NCBI GenBank assembly: GCA_007134805.1
Contig: SLKB01000022.1
Span: 1 to 7,352 of the forward strand
Source of the DNA: Paracoccaceae bacterium
Lineage (GTDB): Bacteria > Pseudomonadota > Alphaproteobacteria > Rhodobacterales > Rhodobacteraceae
Length of the DNA: 7,352 bases
Reading direction: 5' to 3'
Part shown: positions 6,234-7,352 of the stretch, piece after piece
Layout of the letters: every line of letters starts with the position of its first letter
Numbering within the stretch: the first letter of the stretch is position 1
Position numbers and translations under genes: made by a program
The notes under the pieces: generated by a model
What the model saw: only the letters and a program-made list of their open reading frames with translations
Database searches by the model: none
Told to the model about the DNA's origin: nothing

Positions 6234-7352
6234 CGCGGGAGGCCCCGCACAACCACTCGCCAAAAGCGGCCTTCGCACGATCCGTGTACGCCTTGTAGCG
6301 GTCGCGCCGCCCGCGCCGCCCACCTTTCGCATCAATCGGCGGGAACAGCCCGAAATTGACATTCATCGGCTGGAAGGTCTTCGCCTCGGCGCCGCCGGTG
6401 ATGTGATGCACGAGTGCGCCCATGGCGGTTTCGCGTGGCGGCGCGGCGAGCGTCTCACCGCGCAATTCCGCCGCGGCCAGACGCCCTGCCAGAAGCCCCA
6501 TGGCGGCAGATTCGACATAGCCCTCAACGCCCGTGATCTGCCCCGCAAACCGGATATTCGGCCGTGATCGCAACCGCAGCTGGTCGTCCAGCAGCGTCGG
6601 AGAGTTCAGGAATGTATTGCGATGGATCCCGCCCAGGCGCGCGAAAGACGCGGCCTCGAGGCCAGGGATCATTCTGAAAACAGATGTTTGCGCCCCGTAT
6701 TTCATCTTCGTCTGAAACCCCACGATATTGTAGAGCGTGCCAAGCGCATTGTCGCGGCGAAGCTGCACGACCGCATGGGGTTTCACATCAGGCGCGTGCG
6801 GGTTGGTCAGCCCCACAGGTTTCATCGGCCCGTGGCGCAGGGTCTCGCGGCCGCGCTCTGCCATCACCTCGATCGGAAGGCATCCGTCGAAATAGCCGGC
6901 AGTCTCGCCCTCGTGAAATTCGGTCTTCTCGGCCGCGAGCAGCGCGTCGATGAAGGCCTCATACTGGGCGCGGTCCATCGGGCAGTTCAGATAGGCGCGC
7001 CGTTCCTCTTCGGTCTCGCCCTTGTCGTAGCGCGACTGGAACCAGGATTTCGACATGTCGATGCTGTCGAAATAGACAATCGGGGCGATGGCGTCGAAGA
7101 AGGCCAGCGCATCGGCGCCGGTTTCGGCAGCAATGGCCTGCCCGAGCCCTTCAGAGGTGAGCGGCCCAGTCGCGATGATCCACGTGCCCTTGTCCGGCAG
7201 GGCCGAAATTTCGCCCCGACTGAGGCGGATCTTCGGATGCGCGAGCAGGCGGGCCGTGACCTCGCGGGCAAACGCCTCTCGGTCAACCGCGAGGGCGCCA
7301 CCGGCCGGCAGCGCATGGCGGTCGGCCATCTGCATGATCAGCCCGCCGGCGC
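6223..7352 (-). CDS. trmFO: Folate/FAD-dependent tRNA (m5U54) methyltransferase TrmFO, N-terminus outside window
   Basis: TrmFO makes 5-methyluridine at position 54 of the tRNA T-loop, with 5,10-methylenetetrahydrofolate as carbon donor and FADH2 as reductant; it replaces the SAM-dependent TrmA. The frame stays open to the right edge (about 375 residues visible), so roughly 70-80 N-terminal residues with the GxGxxG FAD motif lie beyond it. An internal ATG at 7335 is not the true start, since residues before it (AGGLIM) continue the family pattern. Numbered from that Met: VPAGG-like [11 protein letters not shown] (9-19), IIATGPLTS (53-61), [19 protein letters not shown] (88-106), YLNCPM with Cys118, [14 protein letters not shown] with Cys152 (probable counterpart of the catalytic Cys226 in B. 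subtilis), [16 protein letters not shown] (178-193), and [18 protein letters not shown] (263-280), the second FAD region. The 3' end overlaps the gluQ start by 11 bases, forming a tRNA-modification pair. Confidence 0.96.
   Translation of the reverse strand, partial: AGGLIMQMADRHALPAGGALAVDREAFAREVTARLLAHPKIRLSRGEISALPDKGTWIIATGPLTSEGLGQAIAAETGADALAFFDAIAPIVYFDSIDMSKSWFQSRYDKGETEEERRAYLNCPMDRAQYEAFIDALLAAEKTEFHEGETAGYFDGCLPIEVMAERGRETLRHGPMKPVGLTNPHAPDVKPHAVVQLRRDNALGTLYNIVGFQTKMKYGAQTSVFRMIPGLEAASFARLGGIHRNTFLNSPTLLDDQLRLRSRPNIRFAGQITGVEGYVESAAMGLLAGRLAAAELRGETLAAPPRETAMGALVHHITGGAEAKTFQPMNVNFGLFPPIDAKGGRRGRRDRYKAYTDRAKAAFGEWLCGASRDAA

Noticed and set aside
1..7352. tRNA, rRNA, CRISPR array, insertion sequence, phage or defence genes
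   Set aside because: None was seen; every stretch over 150 bases is accounted for by the genes listed.

Overview
The window is GC-rich, densely coding chromosomal DNA from an alphaproteobacterium, most likely a member of the Rhodobacteraceae. The support is GC-heavy third codon positions, long shadow frames opposite real genes, the folate/FAD-dependent TrmFO, a stand-alone hisI, and a small secreted Cys protein downstream of purB. The genus cannot be fixed from the sequence. No mobile elements, CRISPR arrays, rRNA or tRNA genes are visible, and no intergenic gap exceeds about 150 bases.

Layout, left to right. Plus strand: the 3' part of purB (adenylosuccinate lyase, purine synthesis, cut by the left edge); a 53-residue exported Cys-containing peptide followed by a good intrinsic terminator; and a divergent, isolated FliG-family protein. 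Minus strand, convergent with the fliG-like gene: a 600-residue fusion of acetate kinase (AckA) with a PduL-type phosphotransacylase, preceded in the same direction by a NifU/IscU-like Fe-S scaffold protein with changed ligand positions. Plus strand, divergent from the scaffold gene: hisI (phosphoribosyl-AMP cyclohydrolase). Minus strand, convergent with and overlapping the hisI end: gluQ (glutamyl-Q tRNA(Asp) synthetase) and, upstream of it and overlapping its start, trmFO (tRNA m5U54 methyltransferase), whose N-terminus lies beyond the right edge.

Functional groups. The AckA-PduL fusion carries both steps between acyl-CoA and the free acid plus ATP on one chain. By eye, all the zinc ligands and the active-site Arg of PduL are kept, as are the AckA catalytic residues. 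One acyl-pocket position of AckA (the Val93 equivalent) is Ala, which may widen substrate range toward propionate. trmFO and gluQ form a tightly packed pair of tRNA-modification genes. The remaining genes are single housekeeping functions.

The most notable items are the AckA-PduL fusion and the orphan FliG-like protein, whose torque helix has lost its usual charged pattern. I see no clear sign of a wholly new multi-gene system such as a defence island, BGC or mobile element.
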